18,010 bases of DNA from an uncultured Collinsella sp. GTDB lineage: Bacteria > Actinomycetota > Coriobacteriia > Coriobacteriales > Coriobacteriaceae. Made by a program: the position numbers and the translations under genes. How positions within the stretch are numbered: position 1 is the first letter of the stretch; each line of letters starts with the position of its first letter. The notes beneath the pieces are model-generated. The model was not told the origin of the DNA. It was given only the letters and a program-made list of their open reading frames with translations, and made no database searches. The stretch is taken from positions 1 to 18,010 of the forward strand of contig CABQHR010000016.1 of NCBI GenBank assembly GCA_902463875.1, written 5' to 3'. Positions 6,282 to 14,158 of the stretch are shown here, piece after piece.

Positions 6282-7166
6282 CTAAAGAAGCGAATAGACG
6301 AGTTCTTGGGTGTAAGCGTGTTGCGGGTCCTGCATGATCTGGTCGGTCAGGCCATGCTCGATAACCTGCCCGTCAAGCATGACGATAGTGCGGTCGGCAA
6401 GCAGGCGAATCACGCCTAAGTCATGGCTCACCACGACCATCGACACCCCCAGGTCACGTCGCAGCGACAAAATCAGGTCGAGCACGCGCGCCTGAACCGA
6501 AAGGTCCAAACCGGTGGTGACCTCATCCAAGAACAGCAGCGGAGGACGGTTGGAAAGTGCCTTGGCAATCTGCACGCGCTGCTGCATACCGCCCGAAAAC
6601 GCGCGCGGCGGATCCTGTTCACGCCGCAAGGGGATGTTCACGCGATCGAGCAGCTCGCGACCGCGATCGACCATGGAGGAAACGTCTCGGATACCGGCAG
6701 CGATCTGCTTCTCGGCGATATTGGAAAGGCTCGAGAAGTTCATGCGCAGGCCCAGGTAGGGATTTTGGTAGACCATGCCGAAGATCTCGTCGCGGATAAG
6801 GCGTTTTTGCTGACGCGAAAGGTCAAAGCAGTTGCCCCGGCCCTCGTCGTATGCGGCAACGCGCATGTCGCCCGCCGTGGGCTCCTGGTCGAAATAGAGG
6901 CACTGCATGAGCGTCGACTTACCCGAGCCGGACTCGCCCACGATGCCCAAAATCTCGCCGCGATGCACCTCGAGCGAGATGTCGCGTACCGCGTGCACCG
7001 TGCCGCACACGGGGCAGATGTTGCGCTCGAGTTGGGCATGCGGGTCGCGACAGTAGTCGCAGCCCGCGCCAAAGCGCTTGGCCAGATGGCGAACGGACAA
7101 AACCGGAGCCTCATCCTTAAATTCATGATGAACCGTAGCGGGAAGCATCGTCGTGCCTTTACTCAT
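6282..7166 (-). CDS. phnK: C-P lyase ATPase PhnK with CxxC-CxxC insert
   Basis: ABC-type ATPase that binds the PhnJ face of the C-P lyase core. Counted from the ATG at 7166 it has 294 residues. Walker A is GESGSGKS (77-84), the Q-loop is at Q134, the signature is SGGMQQR (191-197), Walker B is LLFLDE (210-215) and the H-loop is VVSHDL. Between the first beta strand and Walker A lies a segment with C36, C39, C51 and C54 (CDYC...CPVC), a zinc-ribbon-like knuckle absent from E. coli PhnK (252 residues) as recalled. A GTG one codon upstream (7169) is an alternative start; AGGAGGG serves either. The start overlaps the phnJ stop by eight bases. Confidence 0.93.
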   Translation of the reverse strand: MSKGTTMLPATVHHEFKDEAPVLSVRHLAKRFGAGCDYCRDPHAQLERNICPVCGTVHAVRDISLEVHRGEILGIVGESGSGKSTLMQCLYFDQEPTAGDMRVAAYDEGRGNCFDLSRQQKRLIRDEIFGMVYQNPYLGLRMNFSSLSNIAEKQIAAGIRDVSSMVDRGRELLDRVNIPLRREQDPPRAFSGGMQQRVQIAKALSNRPPLLFLDEVTTGLDLSVQARVLDLILSLRRDLGVSMVVVSHDLGVIRLLADRTIVMLDGQVIEHGLTDQIMQDPQHAYTQELVYSLL

Positions 7167-8007
7167 CACTTCCGCCCTCCTCGAGACGCTCTGCGCAATA
7201 ATCGGTATCGGAGCACTGCCACGCCTTCTTGCCCGTAACGGGATCGATGGTTTGAGTCATATAGACACCCGTCGCCCCACAGATGCAGCAGCGCTTGCCT
7301 TCAAAATCCTCACGCACAAAGGGATGGTCTTCGAAGGCGAGCGATTCGACCTTGGTATGCGGCGGCACGGCGTAGATCTTCTTCTCGCGCCCCGCTCCAA
7401 ACAAAAAGAGATTCTCGGCATCGTTGAGCTTGGGGTTATCGAAACGCGGAATGGGACTCGGCGCCATAACGTAGCGATCCTGCACCATCACGGGATGGTC
7501 GGCACCGGTGGTCGTGGAGCCATAGCGCACAATCTGCTCAAAAAGCTCCAGATATGCACCGGTGTACTCAGCTTCGGCGTGCAGACGGCGCGTTACGCTT
7601 TCGCGCGCCTCGTAGGTGCGCAGGGGCTCTGGCGTGGGAACCTGCAGCACCATGAGTTGATCGCGCCGCAACGGACGCTCAGGGATACGGTGACGGCTCT
7701 GGATGAGCGTCGCGTCCGCCGTGGACGTAGTGGTCTCGACGCCGGTAGTCTCATGCACGAGGCTGCGAATGGACACGGCATTGACGCTCGCGTCCGAGCC
7801 CTGGTCGATTACCTTGAGCACGTCATCGGGGCCGATGCACGACAACGTGACCTGCAGGCCACCCGTACCCCATCCGCGGCCGATGGGCATCTCGCGGCTC
7901 GCAAACGGCACCTGGTATCCGGGAATGGCGACGGCCTTCAAGATGGCGCGGCGAATCTCGCGCTTGGAGCCCTCGTCCAAAAAGGCAAAGTTATAGTTGC
8001 GCTGCAC
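7159..8007 (-). CDS. phnJ: Carbon-phosphorus lyase catalytic subunit PhnJ
   Basis: Radical-SAM enzyme that cleaves the C-P bond of ribosyl phosphonate 5-phosphate, releasing the hydrocarbon and forming the 1,2-cyclic phosphate. The GTG at 8007 is chosen as start: AGGAGG lies nine bases upstream, the product begins MQRNYNFAFLDEG in line with E. coli MANLSGYNFAYLDE, and the length of 282 matches the E. coli 281. An in-frame ATG at 8037 would add ten arginine-rich residues and swallow that binding site. The key residues are conserved: the glycyl-radical G30 in IPGYQVPF, C240, C243 and C265 for the 4Fe-4S cluster, and the catalytic C271 in CSDTDYC. It overlaps phnI by 17 bases. Confidence 0.95.
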   Translation of the reverse strand: MQRNYNFAFLDEGSKREIRRAILKAVAIPGYQVPFASREMPIGRGWGTGGLQVTLSCIGPDDVLKVIDQGSDASVNAVSIRSLVHETTGVETTTSTADATLIQSRHRIPERPLRRDQLMVLQVPTPEPLRTYEARESVTRRLHAEAEYTGAYLELFEQIVRYGSTTTGADHPVMVQDRYVMAPSPIPRFDNPKLNDAENLFLFGAGREKKIYAVPPHTKVESLAFEDHPFVREDFEGKRCCICGATGVYMTQTIDPVTGKKAWQCSDTDYCAERLEEGGSDE

Positions 8008-9157
8008 GAGAACCGTCCTCCTTCTGTCCCTCGGCATGATTCATAGAGCGCAGGGCTGCATCGAGCTTGCTCTGGAACGTCACGTAGTGCGGCAGCTTAA
8101 GATGGCTGATAAAGCCCGTGGCTTCCACGCCGTCGATGTGATAGAGCACGAACTCCTGATCCTGCGTGGGATAGCGAACGTCGTCGACGCGCAGCGAATG
8201 GTCGAGGACGCTCATGGCGATGGCCTTGCTCTCGTCGCTGCCGGTAACGAGGCCGTAACCCACATCGAGCGCGTTCACATGCTCGCCCGTCTCGGTCACC
8301 TCGTCGTCGGCGATCAGGCTTTCGACCTCACAGACCGGAAGTGCCCCCAGATAGTACACGTCGTCGGCAGAAGCCTGGGCGGGGTCGGTTCCGGGGGCAT
8401 CAATCGTCACCGGCACGCTGCCGCGGCGAAGCTCGCCCACCGTGGGATGGGAAATGCCAAAGCCTCGAATGGCAGCGTACCCGATGGCGACAACCGCCTG
8501 TGTGAGACCACGCGAGAGGGCCTGCAGGATAACGCTGCGCGGCGCCGGCGTGAAAAGCGGGGTCTTGGTGATATCGACGGGTTCGGTGTCATCGATAGCA
8601 ACGGGGCGGATCATACCGATCTGGCGCAGGTAATCGCACACCTTGGGAACGCGGTCGAGAGGCGTGGTCTCGGCCACAGCGTAAAATGCCTTGGACGCTT
8701 CATCCAGACGCTCATCGATGGCAGCACGCGCGGCACGAACATCGGCGTCGGTCTCTTCGCTTAGATCAAAATTGATAAGGCGATGACTGTAATCGCGTGT
8801 TGCTCCCAGAATCTGTCCGCCCTCGATATCCTTGAACGCAGCGGAGATACGACGCGAAACGCGCATCTCGCCCGTATCGATCACGCGCGAAGTATAGAGG
8901 CGCTCGAGGGTGGAACGGTAGGCGCGCACCAAAAAGACGGCTTCCTCGATAGAACCCGACGCCTGCTTGAGAGCAATCGCAGCAACCTCGGGAGCCCAAA
9001 CGGAACCCTCGGACTGCACCTGCTCGACTGCGCGCGGCATGCTCTCGATGATGAGCGCAGGATCGAGCGCACGGCCGCCCGCAACACGCTCGCACTCAAG
9101 CAACTCAAGCGACGAGGCAATTGCCTGTTCGCCACCGGAGACAGCTACATATCCCAT
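7991..9157 (-). CDS. phnI: C-P lyase complex subunit PhnI (nucleosidase)
   Basis: PhnI has purine nucleosidase activity and, with PhnG and PhnH, displaces adenine from ATP to attach the phosphonate to ribose C1. The 388-residue protein begins YVAVSGGEQAI and carries ALKQASG, FLVRAYRSTL, DIEGGQILGATRDYSHRL, HPTVGELRRG, YGLVTG and the C-terminal block EATGFISHLKLPHYVTFQ. All of these line up with E. coli PhnI (354 residues). The extra length lies mainly in an acidic central region. The ATG at 9157 has GGGAGG seven bases upstream and overlaps phnH by 13 bases. Confidence 0.96.
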   Translation of the reverse strand: MGYVAVSGGEQAIASSLELLECERVAGGRALDPALIIESMPRAVEQVQSEGSVWAPEVAAIALKQASGSIEEAVFLVRAYRSTLERLYTSRVIDTGEMRVSRRISAAFKDIEGGQILGATRDYSHRLINFDLSEETDADVRAARAAIDERLDEASKAFYAVAETTPLDRVPKVCDYLRQIGMIRPVAIDDTEPVDITKTPLFTPAPRSVILQALSRGLTQAVVAIGYAAIRGFGISHPTVGELRRGSVPVTIDAPGTDPAQASADDVYYLGALPVCEVESLIADDEVTETGEHVNALDVGYGLVTGSDESKAIAMSVLDHSLRVDDVRYPTQDQEFVLYHIDGVEATGFISHLKLPHYVTFQSKLDAALRSMNHAEGQKEDGSRAAQL

Positions 9158-9834
9158 GATTCAACCTCCCTGCAAGCGCTAGAACGGGGAACGGAAACGA
9201 TATGACCAAACCCGTCCACAAACATCAAGTCGATACCGCAGGGGAACTCGTCCAGGCGCGCGATACGCGAGCGCAAGACGTCGCCGCGATCGCACGAGAA
9301 GTGCGAAGTGCCGTCAACGCCGGGGCCAGTGAGCTCCCAGGAGCTCTTGTCACACGCGTGCGAAGCGGAGCCGACGCGCAAACCCTGCGCGTCCAGCCCC
9401 AGGAGCACCGAGCACTCGACGATAGCCGTCGCGCCGCGATGCGGCTGTTCAAGCGTCCCTGCCGTAAGCGCAGCGATTGCACTCGCCGCGCCCTCATCCC
9501 GAAAAGCCTCCGGAACGATCACGCACGCAGCTTCGCTCGGCGCCGCAGGAGTCACGTGCGTTCGGCTCGCAATCTGCCGGGCAGCGCGCACAAAGCCCGT
9601 AGTCGCCATGCAAAAAGTCGTACCGCTATCGAGCAGCATGTCCGCCAGCATCAACGTCGCGGGGAATAGCCCGCAACGCTCAGCCTCCGCCCCATAGGCG
9701 TCCGTAATGGAGAGGCGGCAAACTTCGCCGGGGCGCGCCATGCAATCCAGAACCGTACGAAACGTTCCCTGCAGCTCGAAGGCGCGCTCGTCAAGGGACG
9801 GGTCGCGATCGAAAACCTCATCCTGCTCGTTCAT
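9145..9834 (-). CDS. phnH: C-P lyase complex subunit PhnH
   Basis: Non-catalytic core subunit of the PhnGHIJ complex, needed for phosphonate transfer to ATP-derived ribose. The 229-residue product keeps the family pattern near the N-terminus, FRTVLDCMARPGEVCRL, followed by LADMLLDSGTTF, then the C-terminal GIDLMFVDGFGHIVSVPRS. It is about 35 residues longer than E. coli PhnH (194), with the additions in the middle, around ECSVLLGLDAQGLRVGS. Its ATG overlaps the phnG stop in an ATGA junction. Sequence conservation is lower than in PhnI or PhnJ, as is usual for PhnH, but position and motifs make the call secure. Confidence 0.9.
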   Translation of the reverse strand: MNEQDEVFDRDPSLDERAFELQGTFRTVLDCMARPGEVCRLSITDAYGAEAERCGLFPATLMLADMLLDSGTTFCMATTGFVRAARQIASRTHVTPAAPSEAACVIVPEAFRDEGAASAIAALTAGTLEQPHRGATAIVECSVLLGLDAQGLRVGSASHACDKSSWELTGPGVDGTSHFSCDRGDVLRSRIARLDEFPCGIDLMFVDGFGHIVSVPRSSACREVESWDM

Positions 9835-10292
9835 TTGACCACCGCCTGAACACTCATGTCCTGGCCAGACATCTCATCGAACTCGACACGCGACACATAG
9901 GTGCGAGCATCCTGCGCAGCCGTGCGCTCAAACATGGCAGCACGCGCCTCCTCGACGCGGCGCTCAAGTTCCGCCAGGCAGACCGGCGCCGGATCCATTG
10001 CATAAGCGGCATCAATCACCGCAAGCGCGCGAGCGTGCGCGGCGTCGGCTCCCATAAGCACACCCAGACCATCAGCATCACCAATGCGCACGCGGCTCTC
10101 GGTAACAAGCACCTCGGTCAAGTAAAAACGGGTATTGCGAGCCGTCTCGCGCACCTGAGTCATCACAAGCCCCTGATGCGCAGGTACGATATCTTCAGGC
10201 GACAGCTCGGCCTCGACCAGCCTCTCGAGTTCGAGCGCAAGCGCAGGGCCGCCCTCAACCAGAACCTCGGTTCTCTCTCTTCTTGTTAGCAT
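9831..10292 (-). CDS. phnG: C-P lyase complex subunit PhnG
   Basis: Small core subunit of PhnGHIJ, required with PhnH and PhnI for making the ribosyl phosphonate 5-triphosphate. It has 153 residues (E. coli 150). The conserved PhnG segments are GLVMTQVRETARNTRFYLTE and the motif from VRIGDADGLGVLMGADAAHA onward. The ATG at 10292 has AAGGAAAG six to seven bases upstream and lies 12 bases after phnE1. The stop is shared with phnH as ATGA. Confidence 0.93.
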   Translation of the reverse strand: MLTRRERTEVLVEGGPALALELERLVEAELSPEDIVPAHQGLVMTQVRETARNTRFYLTEVLVTESRVRIGDADGLGVLMGADAAHARALAVIDAAYAMDPAPVCLAELERRVEEARAAMFERTAAQDARTYVSRVEFDEMSGQDMSVQAVVK

Positions 10293-10304
10293 GCAAATCT
10301 TTCC

Positions 10305-11189
10305 TTAGTTATCGGAATCGATGATGTAGCGGCGGCGCAGGCGAACCGAAATGTATTCGAGCGCAAAGGACACCGCCAGGCACACGTAGACAATCACGCC
10401 GACTTCGTGCAGGTTGTAGTAGTAGTTGCCCGCCTGATACAGCTGGAAGCCGATACCGCCCGCGCCCGCGAAGGCGCCCACGGCCACCGCGTTGGCGAAA
10501 TTGATCTCAAAGCGAATGAATGTCCACGAGAGCAGCTTGGTAATGGTTGCCGGACAGATAGCCTGGAACACGATCTGCCAGAAGCTCGCGCCACTCGCGG
10601 AGAGCGCCTCGATCACATTGACATCGATTTCTTCGAACGATTCGGAATAGCTCTTGGTGAGGTAGGCGATGGAGTGGAAGGAAATCCCCAGCACCGCTGC
10701 CTCGGATCCAAGGCCGATGGCCACGGTGAAAACGAGCACCCACAGGATCGTCGGGATCGCTCGAATAACGGCAACAAACCCTTTAACCACGTTGGAAACG
10801 AGTGGACTCGAGAGGTTCTCGGATGCCGCCAGCGCCAAGAAAAACGAGATGATGGCCGAGATGATGGTGCACAGCACGGTGACCGCGATGGTCACCAGTG
10901 TGCTCTCGGCAACCTTTGACCACGTAAAATGCGCGGCTCCAAGCGGCGGATCCAGCGCTGGCTGAAACATCATGGCGCAAAAGTCAGACCAGGTTTGGGC
11001 AACAGCGCGGTCAAGGTCAACCGTGCCAAAATCCATACGCACAAACGTTATGACCGTCAAGAGGCACAGAATGCCCAGCGTAAGTACGACAGAATAGTTG
11101 CGCCCCCGGCGAGACACGAGACGAATATGCCCAGCGTGCGAACGCTCGATCGCACCGGCCGTGGCGGGAGTCAGCTCAAAAGTATCCAT
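10305..11189 (-). CDS. phnE: Phosphonate ABC transporter permease PhnE (first copy)
   Basis: Integral inner-membrane permease of the phosphonate importer. The 294-residue protein has a cytoplasmic N-terminus, a first membrane helix near residues 31-50, and a binding-protein-dependent transport domain from about residue 95 with further helices. The EAA loop that contacts the PhnC ATPase is EALSASGASFWQIVFQAICPA (two parts, about 194-214). Its ATG overlaps the stop of the second permease as TAATG. The two permeases probably form a heterodimer, since each has a full transport domain. Substrate specificity comes from PhnD, so uptake of phosphonates, phosphite or phosphate esters cannot be separated from this gene alone. 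Confidence 0.92.
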   Translation of the reverse strand: MDTFELTPATAGAIERSHAGHIRLVSRRGRNYSVVLTLGILCLLTVITFVRMDFGTVDLDRAVAQTWSDFCAMMFQPALDPPLGAAHFTWSKVAESTLVTIAVTVLCTIISAIISFFLALAASENLSSPLVSNVVKGFVAVIRAIPTILWVLVFTVAIGLGSEAAVLGISFHSIAYLTKSYSESFEEIDVNVIEALSASGASFWQIVFQAICPATITKLLSWTFIRFEINFANAVAVGAFAGAGGIGFQLYQAGNYYYNLHEVGVIVYVCLAVSFALEYISVRLRRRYIIDSDN

Positions 11190-12043
11190 TAGATCATCGA
11201 CCTTCTTGCTGCGTTGGAAATCGCCTCGACCACGAGCACCAAAACAATGGTCACGAGAATCACGAGGCCGGCGCAGTCATAGCGAAAAGACGCGTAGTAC
11301 AGGTTAAAGGCAAAGCCGATACCCGTACCGGTAAGCAGGCCCACCAACGTGGCCTCGCGAATATTGGTCTCGACCATATAGAGCGTCCAGCTCATAAGCT
11401 CCGCCACGGCAAGCGGCAGACCCGCCTGAAAGACAATCTGCCAAAAGCTTGCTCCGCAGCTGCGCAACGCCTCGATGGGACCGCAAGGAATTTCGTCGAG
11501 CGTGTCCAGAAAAAAGCGCGTGATCTGGCCAAACGTCGCCAAAAAGAGCGCGAGGAAGCCCGTGAACTCGTTTTGCTTGAACGAAAGGAGCAACAGCAGC
11601 GCCCATGCGATCATGGGAACATTGCGAAAGATATTAGCGAAGATGCGAATGACACCGCGCACGATGCCATTTTCGACACCGACGCTCGAGCAGCCCAGTA
11701 CCGCAAGAACGATACCCAGCAAGGCCGCGAGCATCGTAGCGGCGATGGAATCGAACACCGTCGAAACCACCTGCGCGGCAATCATGCCCAGCTGTCCCAA
11801 CGACGATGCCGTGGGGCAAAAGTTCTGCAGCATCCATGCAAGAGCAGCAGGTACCGAACCCAGGGCATATCCAAAGCTGAAGTCGCTGACAAGCGATGCC
11901 CCCTCGGCAACCAAGACAATGGCCGCGACCGCTGCGAGCGTGCGAAGCTGACGCCGTCTAAACCAGCCCAAATCGGGGGCTTTCCCCGCTTTCACATTGC
12001 TAAAAGAGCCTGTGGACATGGCGCCGCACTCCCCCGCGTTCAT
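11189..12043 (-). CDS. phnE: Phosphonate ABC transporter permease PhnE (second copy)
   Basis: Second permease of the importer, 284 residues from the ATG at 12043. That ATG forms an ATGA overlap with the phnC stop and has GGAG seven bases upstream. An ATG at 12019 is an alternative; the open frame above 12043 lies inside phnC and is excluded. Helices are visible near residues 35-53 and through a transport domain from about 95 onward. The EAA loop EALRSCGASFWQIVFQAGLP (191-210) shares the 11-mer GASFWQIVFQA with the other permease, pointing to paralogy. The rest differs enough to suggest distinct halves of a heterodimer. Confidence 0.9.
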   Translation of the reverse strand: MNAGECGAMSTGSFSNVKAGKAPDLGWFRRRQLRTLAAVAAIVLVAEGASLVSDFSFGYALGSVPAALAWMLQNFCPTASSLGQLGMIAAQVVSTVFDSIAATMLAALLGIVLAVLGCSSVGVENGIVRGVIRIFANIFRNVPMIAWALLLLLSFKQNEFTGFLALFLATFGQITRFFLDTLDEIPCGPIEALRSCGASFWQIVFQAGLPLAVAELMSWTLYMVETNIREATLVGLLTGTGIGFAFNLYYASFRYDCAGLVILVTIVLVLVVEAISNAARRSMI

Positions 12044-12915
12044 TGCAAGGCTCCAGAAGGAGCAGCAGAGGCCATACCAACGGATGCAAGCGCCGAGCCG
12101 ACGATCGGCTCGGCAAGAGGAACGCAAATACGGCCTTCTTCGTCGTCACCGTAAATGGTGGCGATCGTCTGGGGCGTGAGCTCGGCAGGGGCGCCCTCGA
12201 ACACCTTCTCGCCCGCACGCAGGCCCACGATACGGTCGGAGAACTCAAGCGCCATATCCACCTGATGCAGGTTGACGATACAGGTAATGCCATGTTGACG
12301 AGTTACGCGGCGCAGGTGTTCCATAACAGCACGGCTGCTTTTGGGGTCAAGGCTCGCAATCGGCTCGTCGCACAGGATGATGCGCGGGTCTTGAATGAGC
12401 GCACGGGCAATACCCACGCGCTGCTTCTGGCCGCCCGAAAGCTGGTCGGCGCGACGATAGGCAAACTCGCCCAGGCCAACCTCGTCAAGCAGCTCGAACG
12501 CACGGAGTTTCTCACCCTCGCTGTACAGGCCCAACGATCCAGCCACAGCCCCCTTGTAGCCCAGGCGACCATGCAGCACGTTTTGAATAGCCGTGAGACG
12601 ATACACCAGATTGTAGTTCTGGAAGATCATGGCGATCTGCGTGCGCACGCCGCGCAGCTTGTTGCGGCGCAGATGCGTGATGTCCTGGCCGTTAAAAACA
12701 ACCGAACCCTCCGTGGGCTCGATAAGGCGATTGATACAGCGCAAAAAGGTCGACTTGCCGGCGCCCGAAGGGCCGATCACCGTAACGAACTCTCCCTCGC
12801 CGCAGGTAAAATCCACACCCGAAAGCGCGTGGTGCTGTTCTTGAGACCCTCGTTTGCCCTCATAGCTTTTGGTCAAACCGCTCACCTGCAAAAGAGGCTG
12901 TGCGTTCTGTGGCAT
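12040..12915 (-). CDS. phnC: Phosphonate ABC transporter ATP-binding protein PhnC
   Basis: ATPase that powers the PhnD-PhnE importer on the cytoplasmic face of the membrane. The 291-residue product has Walker A GPSGAGKS (48-55), MIFQNYNLVYRLT with the Q-loop, the signature LSGGQKQRVGIARAL, Walker B IILCDEP and the H-loop in VNLHQVD. The PhnC family trait RTQIAMIFQNYNL is present. The ATG at 12915 is preferred over one two codons upstream (12921), because GGAGGG lies seven bases before the former but only one base before the latter. It is separated from phnD by 120 bases that hold a strong hairpin. Confidence 0.95.
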   Translation of the reverse strand: MPQNAQPLLQVSGLTKSYEGKRGSQEQHHALSGVDFTCGEGEFVTVIGPSGAGKSTFLRCINRLIEPTEGSVVFNGQDITHLRRNKLRGVRTQIAMIFQNYNLVYRLTAIQNVLHGRLGYKGAVAGSLGLYSEGEKLRAFELLDEVGLGEFAYRRADQLSGGQKQRVGIARALIQDPRIILCDEPIASLDPKSSRAVMEHLRRVTRQHGITCIVNLHQVDMALEFSDRIVGLRAGEKVFEGAPAELTPQTIATIYGDDEEGRICVPLAEPIVGSALASVGMASAAPSGALQ

Positions 12916-12941
12916 TCCCATGCCCTCCCATCAACGTCGAG

Positions 12942-12967
12942 GCCGGACGCAGACATTCGCGTCCGGC
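12942..12967 (-). promoter_or_regulatory. Strong hairpin between phnD and phnC
   Basis: GCCGGACGC (12942-12950) and GCGTCCGGC (12959-12967) form a perfect 9-bp GC-rich stem with an 8-base loop. On the coding (minus) strand it has no T-run after it. It is therefore more likely a 3' stabiliser of the phnD message or a partial attenuator than a full terminator. This is the usual way to keep a binding protein more abundant than its membrane partners. It lies 26 bases before the phnC start codon. Confidence 0.6.
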
Positions 12968-13035
12968 CCGTTTTGGCAGCGGCGAATCGTCTACGCGATG
13001 CCGCTCATCTACACGCACACGTGCAGGGACATGTA

Positions 13036-14130
13036 TTAGTCAAGCGCACGAATGGGGTCGTACCAGGAGTCCTCGACCGCAATGAAGCCAGCAGTGTCGC
13101 CCAAGCTCCAAACGGCACCGGTGTCCTCTTTATCCTCAGGGGCAAAGAGCAGCTCGTCCTCAGAGGTCTCCTTGGAGGTCAGTCCCTTGACGAGCTTGTC
13201 GATGATTTCCTGAGGAACCTTCTCGGTATTGACGGCGATGGGACCGTTGAGGACCGGTGTGGACTGGATGATGCCGAACTTCTTGCCCTGGACGCGGTCG
13301 AAGGGCTGGGGAGCGTCGGCCTTGACGGAGTAGACGGAACCGGCAGCATTCACGGCGTCGCGCTCGCCCTCGGGAACGTCAAGGTAGGTGTCGACGTCGA
13401 CATCGTCAAAAGCGGCGACGTCGGCATCCCCCTGCAGCAAGTTGACGGCAGAACCGGGGTGGGAGTTGCCAAAGAGCACCTGGGAGAAGAAGCCCGGGGT
13501 GCTAAGCTCGTCGGCAGACTTCACATCGTCCGGGAACGCCTTCATGATGGCATTGCAGGGAACCTTGAAGCCGGAGGTGGAGGTGGCGGAGACAAAGCTC
13601 ATACGCTTGCCCTTGATGTTCTTGATGGAATAGCCGGTCTCCTCGGCGCTATCCGCATAGGTGCTCATCTCGGCCTCGGGCACGCAGATGCGGCTGTAGT
13701 ACTTAGCGCCGTCGAGCTTGCCGTCGGTGTCGGAGGTGGTCACGAGAGGAAGCACCTTGCTGTTCTTCTTCTGCGCCTGAATGAAGCCCTCGGCACCCAT
13801 GTTGGCCAGCTGGGCCTTGCCGGAAGCGATGGCCTCGATAGCAACGTTGTAGTCGGTGGTGGTCATGAGCTCGACCTTGACGCCGGCATACTTCTCGAGG
13901 ACTTTGCCAAACTCCTCTCGGCCCGCGTCGAACTCGGAGCTGGACTCATTGGGCAACCAGACCATAGTGAGTTTATCGATGGAAGCAGCATCCGAGCCAG
14001 CGGTCGCCGCACCACCCTTACCGGCGACGCTGCCGCAACCGACGAGACCGAGGCCGAGCGTCACAGCGCTTGCGCCAAAAAGACCCAAGAAGGATCGACG
14101 GGAAATTTGCTTGTCCTTGATATCTGCCAC
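13036..14130 (-). CDS. phnD: Phosphonate-binding lipoprotein PhnD
   Basis: Extracellular substrate-binding protein of the phosphonate importer. Translation starts at GTG 14130 with AAGGAG about seven bases upstream, giving 364 residues; the frame remains open to 14226 but without a binding site. The N-terminus has a twin-arginine motif (R11-R12 in SRRSFLG), a hydrophobic segment and a lipobox LVGC ending at C32. The protein is therefore probably folded inside, exported by Tat and lipid-anchored. The mature part shows the PhnD/PtxB family pattern: LTMVWLPNESSSEF, MTTTDYNVAIEAIASGKAQLANMGAEGF, VFVSATSTSGF-like text at MSFVSATSTSGFKVP, and FGNSHPGSAVNLLQGDADVAAFDDVD. It is first in the operon. 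Confidence 0.93.
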   Translation of the reverse strand: MADIKDKQISRRSFLGLFGASAVTLGLGLVGCGSVAGKGGAATAGSDAASIDKLTMVWLPNESSSEFDAGREEFGKVLEKYAGVKVELMTTTDYNVAIEAIASGKAQLANMGAEGFIQAQKKNSKVLPLVTTSDTDGKLDGAKYYSRICVPEAEMSTYADSAEETGYSIKNIKGKRMSFVSATSTSGFKVPCNAIMKAFPDDVKSADELSTPGFFSQVLFGNSHPGSAVNLLQGDADVAAFDDVDVDTYLDVPEGERDAVNAAGSVYSVKADAPQPFDRVQGKKFGIIQSTPVLNGPIAVNTEKVPQEIIDKLVKGLTSKETSEDELLFAPEDKEDTGAVWSLGDTAGFIAVEDSWYDPIRALD

Positions 14131-14158
14131 AATCTTCTCCTTACAGCTCAAGAATGCA

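Noticed and set aside
2712..14130. The phn operon as a genomic island integrated at tRNA-Leu
   Set aside because: Integration at a tRNA places the element on the 3' side, which faces left toward the SPFH gene, while the phn operon lies on the 5' side. Its base composition also looks like that of its neighbours.
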